DNA of 32,913 nucleotides, taken from assembly GCF_935825525.1 (NCBI RefSeq), contig NZ_CAKXZT010000134.1, positions 39,021-71,933 of the forward strand, in the 5' to 3' direction. This document shows, piece by piece, positions 1 through 9,257 of this stretch. The DNA comes from Mesorhizobium escarrei (lineage in GTDB: Bacteria; Pseudomonadota; Alphaproteobacteria; Rhizobiales; Rhizobiaceae). The position numbers and the translations under genes are program-made. The notes beneath the pieces were generated by a model. The model was not told the origin of the DNA. It saw only the letters and a list, made by a program, of their open reading frames with translations, and did not search any database. Positions within the stretch are counted from its first letter, which is position 1. Every line of letters starts with the position of its first letter.

Positions 1-1
1 C

Positions 2-151
2 GCCGAACCCGAGCCCGCGATCGCTGAGGAACGCCAGAAGCGGCGCAAGGAGCGCGAGGCCGCCAGACAGCGTGCCGCCGAGCCCGAGCCCGCGATCACA
101 GAGGAACGCCAGAAGAGGCGTAAGGAGCGCGAGGCGGCGATACGTCGTCCC
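2..151 (+). repeat. Two tandem 75-bp coding repeats in the OmpA-family gene
   Basis: Positions 2-76 and 77-151 encode the units AEPEPAIAEERQKRRKE... and AEPEPAITEERQKRRKE..., 25 residues each. They differ at one internal residue and in the last few. The array may continue upstream of the window. Such units probably form a charged, extended or helical spacer. Confidence 0.85.
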
Positions 152-1240
152 GAAAACGCCGCCAGGCTCTTTGACAGCGCCAAGGAAAAGCCGATGAGGC
201 GCAAGCCGGGCGGCGCCGAGCCGGACCAGGCCGCTCGGGCTAGGGCCGAGCGGCTGCCCGAAAGCGACGCCGCGGCGCAGGCGCGAGCCTCGACAAATCC
301 AGTGCAAATCGGCTCCGTCCTCTCCGAGGAAGGCCGCCGCATCGAACGCCCGCGCAGGGAGCGTCCCGAGGTTCCGGAGGGCGCCGAACTTGTGCGCGAG
401 GTCAACAACCGCTTCATCTACCAGACCAACAACACCTATTTCATCGAGCGGCCCCGCGAGGAGCGCTTCATCATCGGCGCGCGCGAGGTCTACTACGAGG
501 AACTGCCGCGCAGCCGGCAGCGCGAGGTTGTGGTCCGTCCCGACGGGACGCGGATCGTTACGATCCGCAACCGCTGGGGAGACGTCGTCCGTCGCGTGAA
601 GGTCCTGCCCGACGATCGCGAGATCGCCCTCGTCTATGTCGAAGACGACCATTACGACGAGGTGCTGGAATGGCGCGATCCCGGCCTCGACCTGCCGCCG
701 CTCGACCTCGACATTCCGGTTCGCGACTACATACTGGACGCGGAGTGGGTTGAGGACCCTGAGGACTACTATACGTTCCTCGACCAGCCGCCGGTCGAGC
801 AGGTGGAGCGCACTTACTCGCTTGACGAGGTCCGGCGTTCGGCGCGCATCCGCGACAAAGTCAGGCGCATCGATCTCGACATCATCAATTTCGAGTTCGG
901 CTCGGCCCAGATCCCGGAGAGCGAGATCGGCAAGCTCGAAGGCGTCGCCGAGGCCATGCAGCGCCTGCTCAAGGAGAATCCGGGCGAGACCTTCCTGATC
1001 GAGGGCCACACCGATGCGGTCGGGGCGGAGGTGGCGAACCTGGCACTGTCGGATCAGCGAGCCGAGGCGGTGGCGACCGCGCTGACCAACGTCTTCGACA
1101 TCGCGCCCGAGAACATGGAGACGCAGGGCTATGGCGAGCAGTACCTGAAGGTTGAAACCCAGGAGCCCGAACGCGAGAACCGGCGCGTCGCGATCCGCCG
1201 CATCACGCCGCTGATCGCACCCGTGGCGAGCTCCGAATAG
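2..1240 (+). CDS. OmpA-family outer membrane/peptidoglycan-binding protein, 5' end outside window
   Basis: The reading frame is open from the first bases of the window, so the gene begins upstream; the ATG at 194 is internal. The first 150 bases encode two near-identical 25-residue units rich in Glu, Arg and Lys (each starting AEPEPAI). A long charged Arg/Glu-rich region follows. The C-terminal 110 or so residues form an OmpA-like domain: the segment INFEFGSAQIPES, the core EGHTDAVG and the end ENRRVAIRRI are the typical peptidoglycan-binding signatures. In this family the domain anchors an envelope protein non-covalently to peptidoglycan. Long, charged N-terminal regions of this type are common in rhizobial OmpA-like proteins. 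The signal peptide and full length cannot be judged from here. The domain call is secure; the role of the N-terminal region is unknown. Confidence 0.88.
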   Translation, partial: AEPEPAIAEERQKRRKEREAARQRAAEPEPAITEERQKRRKEREAAIRRPENAARLFDSAKEKPMRRKPGGAEPDQAARARAERLPESDAAAQARASTNPVQIGSVLSEEGRRIERPRRERPEVPEGAELVREVNNRFIYQTNNTYFIERPREERFIIGAREVYYEELPRSRQREVVVRPDGTRIVTIRNRWGDVVRRVKVLPDDREIALVYVEDDHYDEVLEWRDPGLDLPPLDLDIPVRDYILDAEWVEDPEDYYTFLDQPPVEQVERTYSLDEVRRSARIRDKVRRIDLDIINFEFGSAQIPESEIGKLEGVAEAMQRLLKENPGETFLIEGHTDAVGAEVANLALSDQRAEAVATALTNVFDIAPENMETQGYGEQYLKVETQEPERENRRVAIRRITPLIAPVASSE

Positions 1241-1965
1241 GCTCCCACCCTTGTTTCGAGCCTGCCGGGAAGGTAGCGCCAGGCTCACCATTGCAGTATC
1301 GAGCGGGCCAAATAGACGAGACGCGTGGTTGGGAGGAGACGGTCCGGTTTGTTCAGGATTCTCAAGAAAGCTGACACGGGACGATGATCTTGGCTGTCGC
1401 GAAAGTCATTGGCGGAATGCCAAGTTTTGCGTCCGAATTATGCGACGGAATTTTCCCTGACGTTTCAGTGTTGGCGATCCGGTCACAAAATTTAGGATTC
1501 TGCGAATTCGGCTGCGAGCTGTCTAGCAGGCCCTCATAGACCTTCGCGATCTGCTGGGGCCAAGCTGTGAAATTGACCAGGGCATCATCCCCCGCATGAA
1601 ACACAGTCCAGGATCGATTTTGATCGGGAGGCGTGGCTGCGGTAGTGCAGGTGGAGAGGCAACATGACCGAGGCGCAGACTACATGTCAAGAACCGCCAA
1701 TTGCCGACCTCCCCGGCGCTTCTCCAAAGCCGCCCTTCGCGCTACGGGCTTGAATCGACCCCCTTCAGATGTAGACAGCGACCTGCATGAAGGTCTGATT
1801 GGCTATGGCCAGCGGCTTTGTGTGAAAGCCGCAGACGTTCGCCTGCTTCGCCGCACGCTGCGTGTTCCGCCGGGGAAGGGCTACCTCGATCGAACGCCCG
1901 TCATTCATGATCTCAGAATCATGGCGACCCATCGATTCAGCAACCAGAAGAACGCAGCTGCAGCG
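1241..1965. other. Gene-poor stretch between ompA-like gene and aldose epimerase
   Basis: No convincing gene was seen in these 725 bases. A 7-bp inverted repeat (1258-1264 with 1280-1286) lies just after the OmpA stop codon, but no T-run follows it, so it is only a weak terminator candidate. On the minus strand around 1768-1930 a short open frame reads MGRHDSEIMNDGRSIEVALP and continues to a TGA near 1766. I do not recognise it, and it may be a gene fragment or chance. Confidence 0.4.
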
Positions 1966-3135
1966 CTAGGACGCGTCGGTGGAGAATTTGTGTATCGTAG
2001 TCGACTTCAGCGTTTCGCCCGGTTTCAGCACCGTCGTCGGAAATGACGGCTTGTTCGGCGAATCCGGGAAGTGCTGCGTCTCAAGGCAGAAGCCGTCGGT
2101 CTGGCGATATTGCTGACCGGCCGCGCCGACGAGCGTCGAATCGAGGAAGTTGCCGCTGTAGAACTGGACCCCGGGCTCGGTGGTCGAGATCTCCATGATC
2201 CGGCCCGAGCGCGGCTCGTAGACTCGCGCGGCGAGCGAAAGCCCACTGCCCGACCGGTTCAGCACGAAGTTGTGATCGTATCCGCGGCCATAGACCATCT
2301 GTGGGTCGTTCGAGCGGATGCGTGCGCCGATCGGCGCCCCTTGGCGGAAGTCGAACGGCGTGCCGGTCACGGAGGCGAGCTGCCCGGTCGGGATCAAGGT
2401 CGCATCGACCGACGTGTAGCGGTCGGCGTTGATCGTGAGGATGTGATCATCGATCCCCCCCGTGCCGTCGCCGGCGAGATTGAAGTAGGAATGACTCGTG
2501 AGATTAACCACCGTTGGTTTGTCTGTCGTCGCCTCGTAGTCGATGCGCAACTCGTTGTCGTTGGTGAGGCTATAGACGACCTGGACCGTGAGCGTGCCGG
2601 GATAGCCTTCCTCGCCATCCTTGCTCGTGTAGTTGAGCTGTGCTGCGGCGCCGCTGACGCTGCTCAGCGGCTTGACCGCCCAGACGACCTTGTCGAAGCC
2701 TTTCGTACCGCCATGCAGGCTGTTGGGCCCGTTATTGGCGGCGAGTTGGTATTGCGTGCCGTCGAGCGTGAACTTGGCGCCGCCGATGCGATTGCCGTAG
2801 CGCCCGATCAAGGCGCCGAAATAGGGGTTCATGGATTCGTAATCGGCGAGTTCCTTGAAGCCGAGCACAACGTTGTCGAGCTTGCCCCAGCGGTCGGGCA
2901 CATTGATCGCCGTGATGATACCGCCATAGGCGATGAACTTGACGGACGCGCCCCTGTCGTTGGTGAGCGTGTACAGATCGATGGCTTTGCCGTCCTGCGT
3001 GTTCCCGAATGGGGTCTTGTCCACAGAGCCTGCGCCTGCGCTGGTTCCCGTCAGCAGCACACCCATGCCGAGCACGGCCGCGCCGAGCACTGACCTATTC
3101 CAGGTACGCGACATGTTGGGATCGATCGGCGTCAT
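1966..3135 (-). CDS. Periplasmic aldose 1-epimerase (mutarotase)
   Basis: This is a 389-residue GalM-family protein that interconverts alpha and beta anomers of aldoses. The catalytic histidines are visible in NSLHGG (His141) and SHSYFN (His215), and the catalytic base lies in LETQHFPDS (Glu352). Residues 12-36 form a hydrophobic signal peptide ending near TSAGAG, so the enzyme should be exported, unlike cytoplasmic GalM. The start at 3135 is supported by a strong GGAGGGAGGAAACC sequence directly upstream; an internal Met8 is the alternative. The gene is divergent from the sugar ABC importer that begins at 3606. It could convert the sugar to the anomer the binding protein recognises; that link is inference. 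The family call is firm; galM is not used as a symbol because the protein is exported and its sugar is unknown. Confidence 0.93.
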   Translation of the reverse strand: MTPIDPNMSRTWNRSVLGAAVLGMGVLLTGTSAGAGSVDKTPFGNTQDGKAIDLYTLTNDRGASVKFIAYGGIITAINVPDRWGKLDNVVLGFKELADYESMNPYFGALIGRYGNRIGGAKFTLDGTQYQLAANNGPNSLHGGTKGFDKVVWAVKPLSSVSGAAAQLNYTSKDGEEGYPGTLTVQVVYSLTNDNELRIDYEATTDKPTVVNLTSHSYFNLAGDGTGGIDDHILTINADRYTSVDATLIPTGQLASVTGTPFDFRQGAPIGARIRSNDPQMVYGRGYDHNFVLNRSGSGLSLAARVYEPRSGRIMEISTTEPGVQFYSGNFLDSTLVGAAGQQYRQTDGFCLETQHFPDSPNKPSFPTTVLKPGETLKSTTIHKFSTDAS

Positions 3136-3605
3136 GGTTTCCTCCCTCCATAAGCCTCTTCGCCGGCGGCTTCTGACGAGCCGCCTGGAAGACCAATTCT
3201 AAACTCATCTGGCTATCAAGGTAAGCGCGTCCTGGTAGAGATTGCACGATCACACCGTGCTTGAAGCGTGTGCCGGATACCGCCGGTCGCATCAGCTCAT
3301 TGCCTGATCAAAATTGTCGTCGGTGCATGAATCGCAGGACGGGCATCCGCCTGGTTCCGACTTCGCTTGCTGCTTGCCGGAACAAAGCCGACCGACTCTT
3401 GGCCGGGCCCTCGCATGCAATAGGAGACTTTCGCCGGCGCCGATGCTTCTCGCTCTGAACCAATTCGTCTGTGCAAGTGAGGAGCACTATTTACCTGGAC
3501 CGACTTTGCGCAGAATATCGTCGAGTGGGAGGAGGCATTCGGACCCCTTCGATAAAGTTCGCCCGAGTGGCTTCCGACCTCGCTGGTTTCAAGGGAGGAG
3601 CAATT
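3136..3605. other. Divergent intergenic region, epimerase / sugar importer
   Basis: These 470 bases separate the two divergent sugar genes and should hold both promoters and any operator. The frame of the binding protein extends upstream to a GTG at 3471, but that extension does not look like a signal peptide and is treated as untranslated. No confident promoter hexamers or operator palindrome could be picked out by eye. Confidence 0.5.
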
Positions 3606-4688
3606 ATGAGGCGTATTTTCTCGCTCGCGGTATGCGCCGCGGCGTTATTGTTCGGCGTCTCGGACGCCTTCACGCAGTCCGGCAGCGTCGAGAAAGCAGT
3701 CGGCGGCTACAGCTTCGAAGAAGCGGCAAAGGAGGCTCCCGGCACAAGGGACTTCCATTCGGCCGATGGCCACCTCACTTTCGCCATCGTGACGCATACG
3801 GCCGGCAACGGTTTCTTCGACCCGGTCTATGTCGGAGCCAAGGTCGCCGGCAACATGATCGGCGCCACTATCCTGCTGCTCGGTTCGGAATCGCCAACCG
3901 ACGATCCCGCCCGCGAGATCGAAATTCTGAACCAGATCGTGCAGGATCCCACCGTCGACGGCATAATCATGACGACGCCGCAGGTCGGCGCTTATAACGA
4001 CATCGTCAAGGCCGCCGAGGGGAAGGGCATTCCCGTCGCCACGACCAACTCGTTCGACGGCACGCTCCTTAACCGCAGCCGCATCAGCCATACCGGCCAG
4101 GACGCATCGGCCGCAGCGATCGCCGGTGAGGCGCTGGTAAAATGCCTGGCCGACAAGGGCATTGAGAAGGGCACGATCGTGCTACCGTCCTCCACCGCGA
4201 TGGGCAACGTCGAGGTGAATAACCGCGTGACCGCCGCTTTCAATGCCATCGTCAAGGAGCTGAACGACGCCGGCAAACTCGCCAACTTCAAGGTCGACGC
4301 CGGTCCGGAGAACACCGGCATCGACACCAATCCGAACGATCCGGTGAATGGCATCGTCACGCTGTTCGAATCGCGCGGCGATGTTGTCGGCGCTTTCGCC
4401 GGCAACAACGTGTTCACGCCGGCCCTTGCCAAGGCCGTCGCCCAGACCGGGAAGACCGGCAAGATCTGCGCCTACGGCTTCGACCTCGGCCCGGCTCAGC
4501 AGGATGCGTTGAAGAGCGGCGACCTGACCGGCGCGCTCGGGCAGCAGCCGTTCCTGCAAGGCTTCTGGCCGGTCATGCAGCTCTATCTGCAGATTGACCG
4601 CGGCATCGCGGCGGCCAATCTCGACACACGCGCCCAGCTCGTGACGCAGGAGGACGTCGAGAAGGTCGGCAAACGGTTCGAGAACTGA
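3606..4688 (+). CDS. Sugar ABC transporter periplasmic substrate-binding protein
   Basis: A 360-residue binding protein of the ribose/fructose-type family (Peripla_BP_4). The start at 3606 is chosen because GGGAGGAGC lies at the right distance upstream and because the protein then begins with a clear signal peptide (MRRIFSLAVCAAALLFGVSDA). Two alpha/beta lobes are evident, with segments such as LTFAIVTHTAGNGFFDPV near the N-terminus, DGIIMTTPQ, and GAFAGNN in the C-terminal half. It delivers the sugar to the permease encoded 84 bases downstream. The sugar cannot be read from the sequence. The nearby aldose epimerase suggests a monosaccharide that mutarotates. Confidence 0.9.
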   Translation: MRRIFSLAVCAAALLFGVSDAFTQSGSVEKAVGGYSFEEAAKEAPGTRDFHSADGHLTFAIVTHTAGNGFFDPVYVGAKVAGNMIGATILLLGSESPTDDPAREIEILNQIVQDPTVDGIIMTTPQVGAYNDIVKAAEGKGIPVATTNSFDGTLLNRSRISHTGQDASAAAIAGEALVKCLADKGIEKGTIVLPSSTAMGNVEVNNRVTAAFNAIVKELNDAGKLANFKVDAGPENTGIDTNPNDPVNGIVTLFESRGDVVGAFAGNNVFTPALAKAVAQTGKTGKICAYGFDLGPAQQDALKSGDLTGALGQQPFLQGFWPVMQLYLQIDRGIAAANLDTRAQLVTQEDVEKVGKRFEN

Positions 4689-4772
4689 GTCCCGGTCGGA
4701 CATCTGAAATCGCTGCGGGAGGGCGCAAGATCCCCCCGCAGCGGCAGCAGGGAAATTGACCAGAAGAGACCT

Positions 4773-7028
4773 ATGGCGTTTATCGCGACCACATCGCTCG
4801 GCCGTGCGCCGTCCCAGATTGTCGGCGCCTGGGAGGCGGGGCTGCTCGCGCTGCTGCTGTTGCTCTATCTCGGCGGCGCTTTCGTCAATCCCGCGTTCTT
4901 CGGGTCAACCGAAGCGTTCCATGCGCTGCTCCGCGACACCTCGCGCGTTGCCATCATCGCGGTCGGAATGACTTTCGTCATCGTCAACAAGGACCTCGAT
5001 CTCTCGGTCGGTTCCACTTATGGTCTGATAGCCGTGGTTTTCGCAAGGCTGTTCGCGCCAGGCTTTCTCGATCTCGCCATCGTCACGTCGGTGATCCTCT
5101 GCGCGCTCTTGGGCACGGTGATAGGCCTCGTCAACGGCGTGCTCGTCACCTTACTGAAAGTGCCGGCGTTTATCGCCACGCTGACGATGCTTTTCATCGG
5201 TCGCGGCTTCGTGCTCGCGCTCACGCACGGCCAAGCCATCTACTATCCCGCCAAGGCTAACGATTATCCGCTGTTCTTCGACATTGGCGAGACGAACGTC
5301 TTCGGCTTCAACAACCAGATCGTCATCTTCGCCGTCGTCGCCTTGATGGGCGCCTATGTGCTCGCCAAGACCCGTTGGGGCTATGAGACCTTCGCAACCG
5401 GCGGCAACGAGCAGGCGGCGTCCTATGCCGGCATACCGACGAACTGGGTGCGCATCCGAGCTTACCTGATCTCCTCGCTATGCGCGACCCTTGCCGGTTT
5501 GCTGTCGGCTACCCAGGACAAGGGCGTGACGCCGCTCTACGGCGTCAGCGGCGAGCTGACCGTCATTGCCGCCGTGATCATCGGCGGCGCCTCCATCCTC
5601 GGCGGACGCGGCCGAGTCGCCGGCTCCTGCCTTGGCGCCCTACTGGTGGTGCTGCTCGACAAGGTGCTGCGCGAGGGCTGGCCGATCACGCGCATCATCA
5701 AGATCGGCGACGAGGAAATAACCGTCAACGCGGTCTACTCGCTGCCTGTGGGCGCGGTGCCGGTCTTCCTCGGACTGCTCCTCGTCATCGCGGTGCTTAT
5801 CGAGCCTTATCTCATCCGCCGCCAGGTCGCGGCGCGGCTCTGGGCATGGCTCCGCGGCAGGCCGCCACCCCCCGCCTACGAGATCGGCGGCGTCGCGATC
5901 GAGGGCGTCCAGACCAAGGGGGCGATGGCGACCGACATGGCGCTGTCGGCGGCTGGGCTCGGCAAATTTCTCGCCCGGCGCGACGCGCTCGCCATTATCC
6001 TGACGGTGGTGCTGTGGCTGACAGGTTTCGCTCTCAGGCCGGACTATTGGTGGAACCTGTCCAACAGCTTCGCGATCCTGCTCAACTACACCGAACTGGC
6101 GCTGATCACGATCGGGCTCACTTATGTCATCGCTGCCGGCGATATCGATCTTTCCGTCGGGGCGGTGCTTGCGCTTGCCGGCAGCACCGCGGCTTACTTC
6201 CTAAAAGTCCTCGGCGCCGACCCCCTCACCGCCGTCGCGATGGGGCTGCTCGCGGGAATGGCCGCCGGTCTCGTCAACGCCATCGTCACGGTCGGATTTA
6301 AGCTGCCGGCCTTCATCGTCACGCTTGGCATGTTCTATATCGCCCGCGGCCTCGCCGCCTGGTTTGTCGCCGGCCAACAACTGACCGGCTGGCCCGAGGG
6401 CTACAACCTTCTTGGCCGCAAGGTGAACGACATTCTGCTGCACTATCACATCGCGCTACCTGACGGACTGCTCCGCACGGTCGCCGAGGTGGTCAGCGTT
6501 CAGACCATCTGGATGCTGCTAGTGGCCCTGGTCGCCGGCGTCGTCCTCGCCTACACGCCGTTCGGGCAGAAGGTGTACGCGACGGGCGGCAACGTCCGCG
6601 CCGCCGCCTATGCCGGTATCAACACGAACCGGGTCCGCTTCGTCGCGCTCATGCTGGCCGCACTCTGCGCGACCATGGCCGGGATCATCAACGTCGCCTA
6701 CTTCCGCAGCTTCAACCCGGTCGCCGGCCAGTTCCGTGAGCTCGACGCCATCGCCTCCGTGATCATCGGCGGCGGTTCGATCTTCGGCGGCCATGGCACC
6801 ATCATCGGCGCGCTCGCGGGCGCGGCGGTGATCACCCTGGTTCGGGCGCTGCTGCAGCTCAATGTCCAGGGCTTCAGTATGCCGCAGCACTGGATCAACG
6901 TCTTCATCGGCGGCATTCTCATCGTCGCGGTGCTGATTGACATCTGGGTCCGTCAGGCCAACATTTTTGGACGCCTGCGGGCACGCCTCGCAAGAGGCGC
7001 ACGAACACCGGAAACCACTCATGCGTGA
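4773..7028 (+). CDS. Sugar ABC transporter permease, two fused RbsC-type domains
   Basis: A 751-residue inner-membrane protein that contains two complete permease domains in one chain. Domain 1 (about residues 20-350) carries NKDLDLSVGS and the cytoplasmic coupling segment GGNEQAASYAGIPTNWVRI. Domain 2 (about 400-735) repeats the pattern with AAGDIDLSVGAVLALAG and GGNVRAAAYAGINTNRVRF. A roughly 50-residue hydrophilic linker with the run RPPPPAYE joins them. Ribose-type importers usually use a homodimer of a 320-350-residue permease, so this fusion gives a covalent pseudo-dimer that can have unequal halves. The gene follows the binding protein and overlaps the ATPase start by eight bases. The frame is uninterrupted, so a sequencing artefact is unlikely. 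Confidence 0.92.
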   Translation: MAFIATTSLGRAPSQIVGAWEAGLLALLLLLYLGGAFVNPAFFGSTEAFHALLRDTSRVAIIAVGMTFVIVNKDLDLSVGSTYGLIAVVFARLFAPGFLDLAIVTSVILCALLGTVIGLVNGVLVTLLKVPAFIATLTMLFIGRGFVLALTHGQAIYYPAKANDYPLFFDIGETNVFGFNNQIVIFAVVALMGAYVLAKTRWGYETFATGGNEQAASYAGIPTNWVRIRAYLISSLCATLAGLLSATQDKGVTPLYGVSGELTVIAAVIIGGASILGGRGRVAGSCLGALLVVLLDKVLREGWPITRIIKIGDEEITVNAVYSLPVGAVPVFLGLLLVIAVLIEPYLIRRQVAARLWAWLRGRPPPPAYEIGGVAIEGVQTKGAMATDMALSAAGLGKFLARRDALAIILTVVLWLTGFALRPDYWWNLSNSFAILLNYTELALITIGLTYVIAAGDIDLSVGAVLALAGSTAAYFLKVLGADPLTAVAMGLLAGMAAGLVNAIVTVGFKLPAFIVTLGMFYIARGLAAWFVAGQQLTGWPEGYNLLGRKVNDILLHYHIALPDGLLRTVAEVVSVQTIWMLLVALVAGVVLAYTPFGQKVYATGGNVRAAAYAGINTNRVRFVALMLAALCATMAGIINVAYFRSFNPVAGQFRELDAIASVIIGGGSIFGGHGTIIGALAGAAVITLVRALLQLNVQGFSMPQHWINVFIGGILIVAVLIDIWVRQANIFGRLRARLARGARTPETTHA

Positions 7029-7809
7029 CGGGACGCCGCCCGAGCCGATCGTGGAAATGCGTGGCATCGAAAAAGCCTTTGGGGCCGTGCAGGCGCTCCG
7101 CAACGTCGACCTCGTGCTCTATCCCGGTGAGATCCTAGGCCTGGTAGGCGACAACTCGGCCGGCAAGTCGACACTCATGAAGATTCTGACCGGCGCCTAT
7201 CAACGCGACACTGGGGAAATCTTCGTTGCCGGACAGCCGGTTCACTTCAAGAGCCCGCATGAAAGTCGCGACGCCGGCATCGAGATGATCTACCAGGATT
7301 TCGCGCTCTGCGGGAATATGGATGTCGGCCAGAACATCTTCCTTGGTCGCTGGCCGCTCAGAGGGCTCTTCGTCGATCGGCGAAAGATGTACGCGCAAGC
7401 CGACACAGTGCTGAAGCGGCTCAAGGTCGACGTGAACTCCGTTTATCAGAAGGTCGAGAGCCTGTCGGGCGGGCGCCAGCAATCCGTGGCGATCGCCCGC
7501 GCGATCTCGTTCGAGCCGCGCGTGGTGGTCCTCGACGAGCCGACCGCGAATCTTTCGGTGATGGCAACCGAGCGCCTGCTCGAAACCATGCTGGAGCTGA
7601 AGAAGCAGGGTGTCGCCCAGATAATTATCTCGCACCGCCTGGTCGACATCTTCGCCGTGGGCGACCGCGTCATGGTGCTGAAGCGCGGCGAGAACGTCGG
7701 CGACCGCTACATCAGGAGCACGGACGAGCACGAGGTCTTGGAGATCATCGTCTCCGGAACGCGCGAGCGCGCCCTTACCGCCGATGAAGCGTCGACAAGG
7801 GAGAACTGA
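7021..7809 (+). CDS. Sugar ABC transporter ATP-binding protein, single-domain FrcA type
   Basis: A 262-residue ATPase. The start ATG at 7021 lies inside the permease stop region (ATGCGTGA), which suggests translational coupling; an in-frame upstream extension is ignored. Visible motifs are Walker A GDNSAGKST (residues 43-51), signature LSGGRQQS (148-155), Walker B VVVLDEPTANLSV (168-180) and the H-loop ISHRL (His205). Most ribose-type importers use a tandem ATPase of about 500 residues. A single domain is the arrangement known for the rhizobial fructose system FrcA, so this subunit probably dimerises. The Walker A loop has Ser where Gly is usual (GxNGAGKST), and the D-loop region reads TANLSV rather than TAALGV. 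The key Lys, Ser and Asp-Glu residues are intact. Confidence 0.9.
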   Translation: MRDGTPPEPIVEMRGIEKAFGAVQALRNVDLVLYPGEILGLVGDNSAGKSTLMKILTGAYQRDTGEIFVAGQPVHFKSPHESRDAGIEMIYQDFALCGNMDVGQNIFLGRWPLRGLFVDRRKMYAQADTVLKRLKVDVNSVYQKVESLSGGRQQSVAIARAISFEPRVVVLDEPTANLSVMATERLLETMLELKKQGVAQIIISHRLVDIFAVGDRVMVLKRGENVGDRYIRSTDEHEVLEIIVSGTRERALTADEASTREN

Positions 7810-8567
7810 CAGATCAGGATCACCTTCTCCAGGCGCGGCTGTCAAACAGCCTTTCACTGCGGACGTTTCCCGCCAGGGAGCACATAGCGGATATACAACC
7901 GCAGAATGAACGTCAGCCTTCGCTAAACTCGATTCATCCCCTGTATAGCTCGAATGGCAGCTTCCAATCCCTGTGCGGACCGTTCCGTGCGGCCTCATCA
8001 AAGTCCGGAACGGGTCACGTCACGACGTTACTCGCACCGACTTGAAGGTCAGCTATTGAAGATCCGAGGGCCAAAGCTGCCAGCCCGCTGTCGGCCCCTA
8101 ATGCGACACATTTGGTTCTCGGCTCGGAAGGGTCGCTCTTGGCGCAACTGAGCCCATGACGAACAGCGGATCCCAGCATGTGCGCGAAGTCATTATGGCG
8201 TGTTCGATGTTTGTTCGCCCATGTTGCAACCAAGTTCGAATGTCGCGCTCTCAGCAAAGTAGAAATGTCGCGTCACGGTGCCGCCGGCTGCGACGCCAGC
8301 GCCCGATCGGGCGTCAGCTGGTCGGGCTGGCGCCTCGATACGCGATCATTGCTGTGCCTCCGAAATCGGCTGTCGCTGGCCCAACGCGCGTCCGCTTCGC
8401 CCGGTCTGGCGTGGAGCATCTTTGTGCGCCCGGAGAGATCCTGCTCGATGCGGCGCACAATTGTCACCTCTACATCACCAAATTGTGCAGACGGTGAGCT
8501 GGCTACCCCTTGCACACAGCGAACGAGCAGGTCGGCTATGCGACGTGTCGAACGCGGTTGCTGTATG
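7810..8567. other. 758-bp gene-poor stretch with possible IS end
   Basis: No gene could be supported here. Short frames on both strands lack ribosome sites and recognisable domains. Two direct repeats of the form AAGTwsrAATGTCGCG lie at about 8234-8272. Similar repeated short motifs occur at the ends of IS21-family elements, so this may be a remnant of one. No transposase frame remains beside it. Confidence 0.35.
8233..8274. repeat. Pair of direct repeats, possible IS21-type terminal remnant
   Basis: The two copies read AAGTTCGAATGTCGCG and AAGTAGAAATGTCGCG and lie about 28 bases apart. IS21-family elements carry several short direct repeats at each end for transposase binding. Without a transposase frame nearby this remains a tentative reading. 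Confidence 0.3.
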
Positions 8568-9257
8568 TCAGCGAACCCTTCTCGCCAAAAACTCGACGGG
8601 TCTCAAGGATTGGACGCTCCTGGAGAGCCACTCGCAAGTATGAAGGACGCTCACGCCAATCATTTCGAGATGGGTTTTGCCCAGCGGGAGTTCATTCAAT
8701 GTGTCGTCGATCTCGGCACTATGTGTCGGATCAAGCTCTCCATGAATTCTCAATGTCCTGAATGCCGCTTCAGGAACGCCCGACCGATCTCGGATTTCAT
8801 CGACACGCTGCTTGGAAGGAGGAAATGCTTCGAGAACTGTGATGTATCCCATCAGCATGATCGGGTGGTGATGGTTCAGCCAGTAATATTGCGAGCCAAC
8901 GAGATTGGCCAACTGGGGCGAGGGCACAATCGAAAGCGCACAGTCCACATCGTAACCTGCTGAAGCAAGATCCTCGAGCGCCCAAGCATCGTGGTCCCGC
9001 TCATCTTCGATATGGCCGAGATAATAAGCACCCAACCTTCTCGCCAAAGGATCCGTTGCCGCCAGCTTTTCACAGACTTCAGCCCCACGGCCCATCAACG
9101 GGACTGAGGCCCGCATCAGCTGGTGAAGCAAGACAAGGTAGGGTGGGACGACCTGTTCCAGCGGATCGTGGCTCCACAGCTTCTCGAACGCAGCCTCGAG
9201 CGGGCCGATACAGAGAGCGACTTTGGTCCTGACGCTTTCACTGTTGGCGATGGACAT
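8568..9257 (-). CDS. Haem-oxygenase-like diiron (iron-containing redox enzyme) family protein
   Basis: A 229-residue, mostly helical protein that matches the iron-containing redox enzyme (HDO) superfamily. Candidate metal-binding residues are the His/Glu cluster GHIEDERDHDAW (about residues 81-92) and HGELDPTHSAEID (about 172-184), where the D-x-x-H pair is typical of the metal-binding helix. Known HDOs such as UndA, SznF and BesC perform O2-dependent oxidations, including N-oxygenation and C-C cleavage. The start at 9257 is preferred over 9272 because GAAGG lies nine bases before it. The gene is divergent from the candidate precursor peptide and the YcaO-TfuA pair, which suggests it tailors the same product. 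Its substrate and reaction cannot be read from the sequence. Confidence 0.72.
   Translation of the reverse strand: MSIANSESVRTKVALCIGPLEAAFEKLWSHDPLEQVVPPYLVLLHQLMRASVPLMGRGAEVCEKLAATDPLARRLGAYYLGHIEDERDHDAWALEDLASAGYDVDCALSIVPSPQLANLVGSQYYWLNHHHPIMLMGYITVLEAFPPSKQRVDEIRDRSGVPEAAFRTLRIHGELDPTHSAEIDDTLNELPLGKTHLEMIGVSVLHTCEWLSRSVQSLRPVEFLARRVR

Noticed and set aside
2071..3093. 340-residue plus-strand open frame
   Set aside because: It is antisense to the aldose epimerase, which has all catalytic residues. The frame is open only because of high G+C codon bias.
5480..6301. 273-residue plus-strand frame inside the permease gene
   Set aside because: Very Arg-rich and without domain character; it overlaps the clearly coding frame of the permease.
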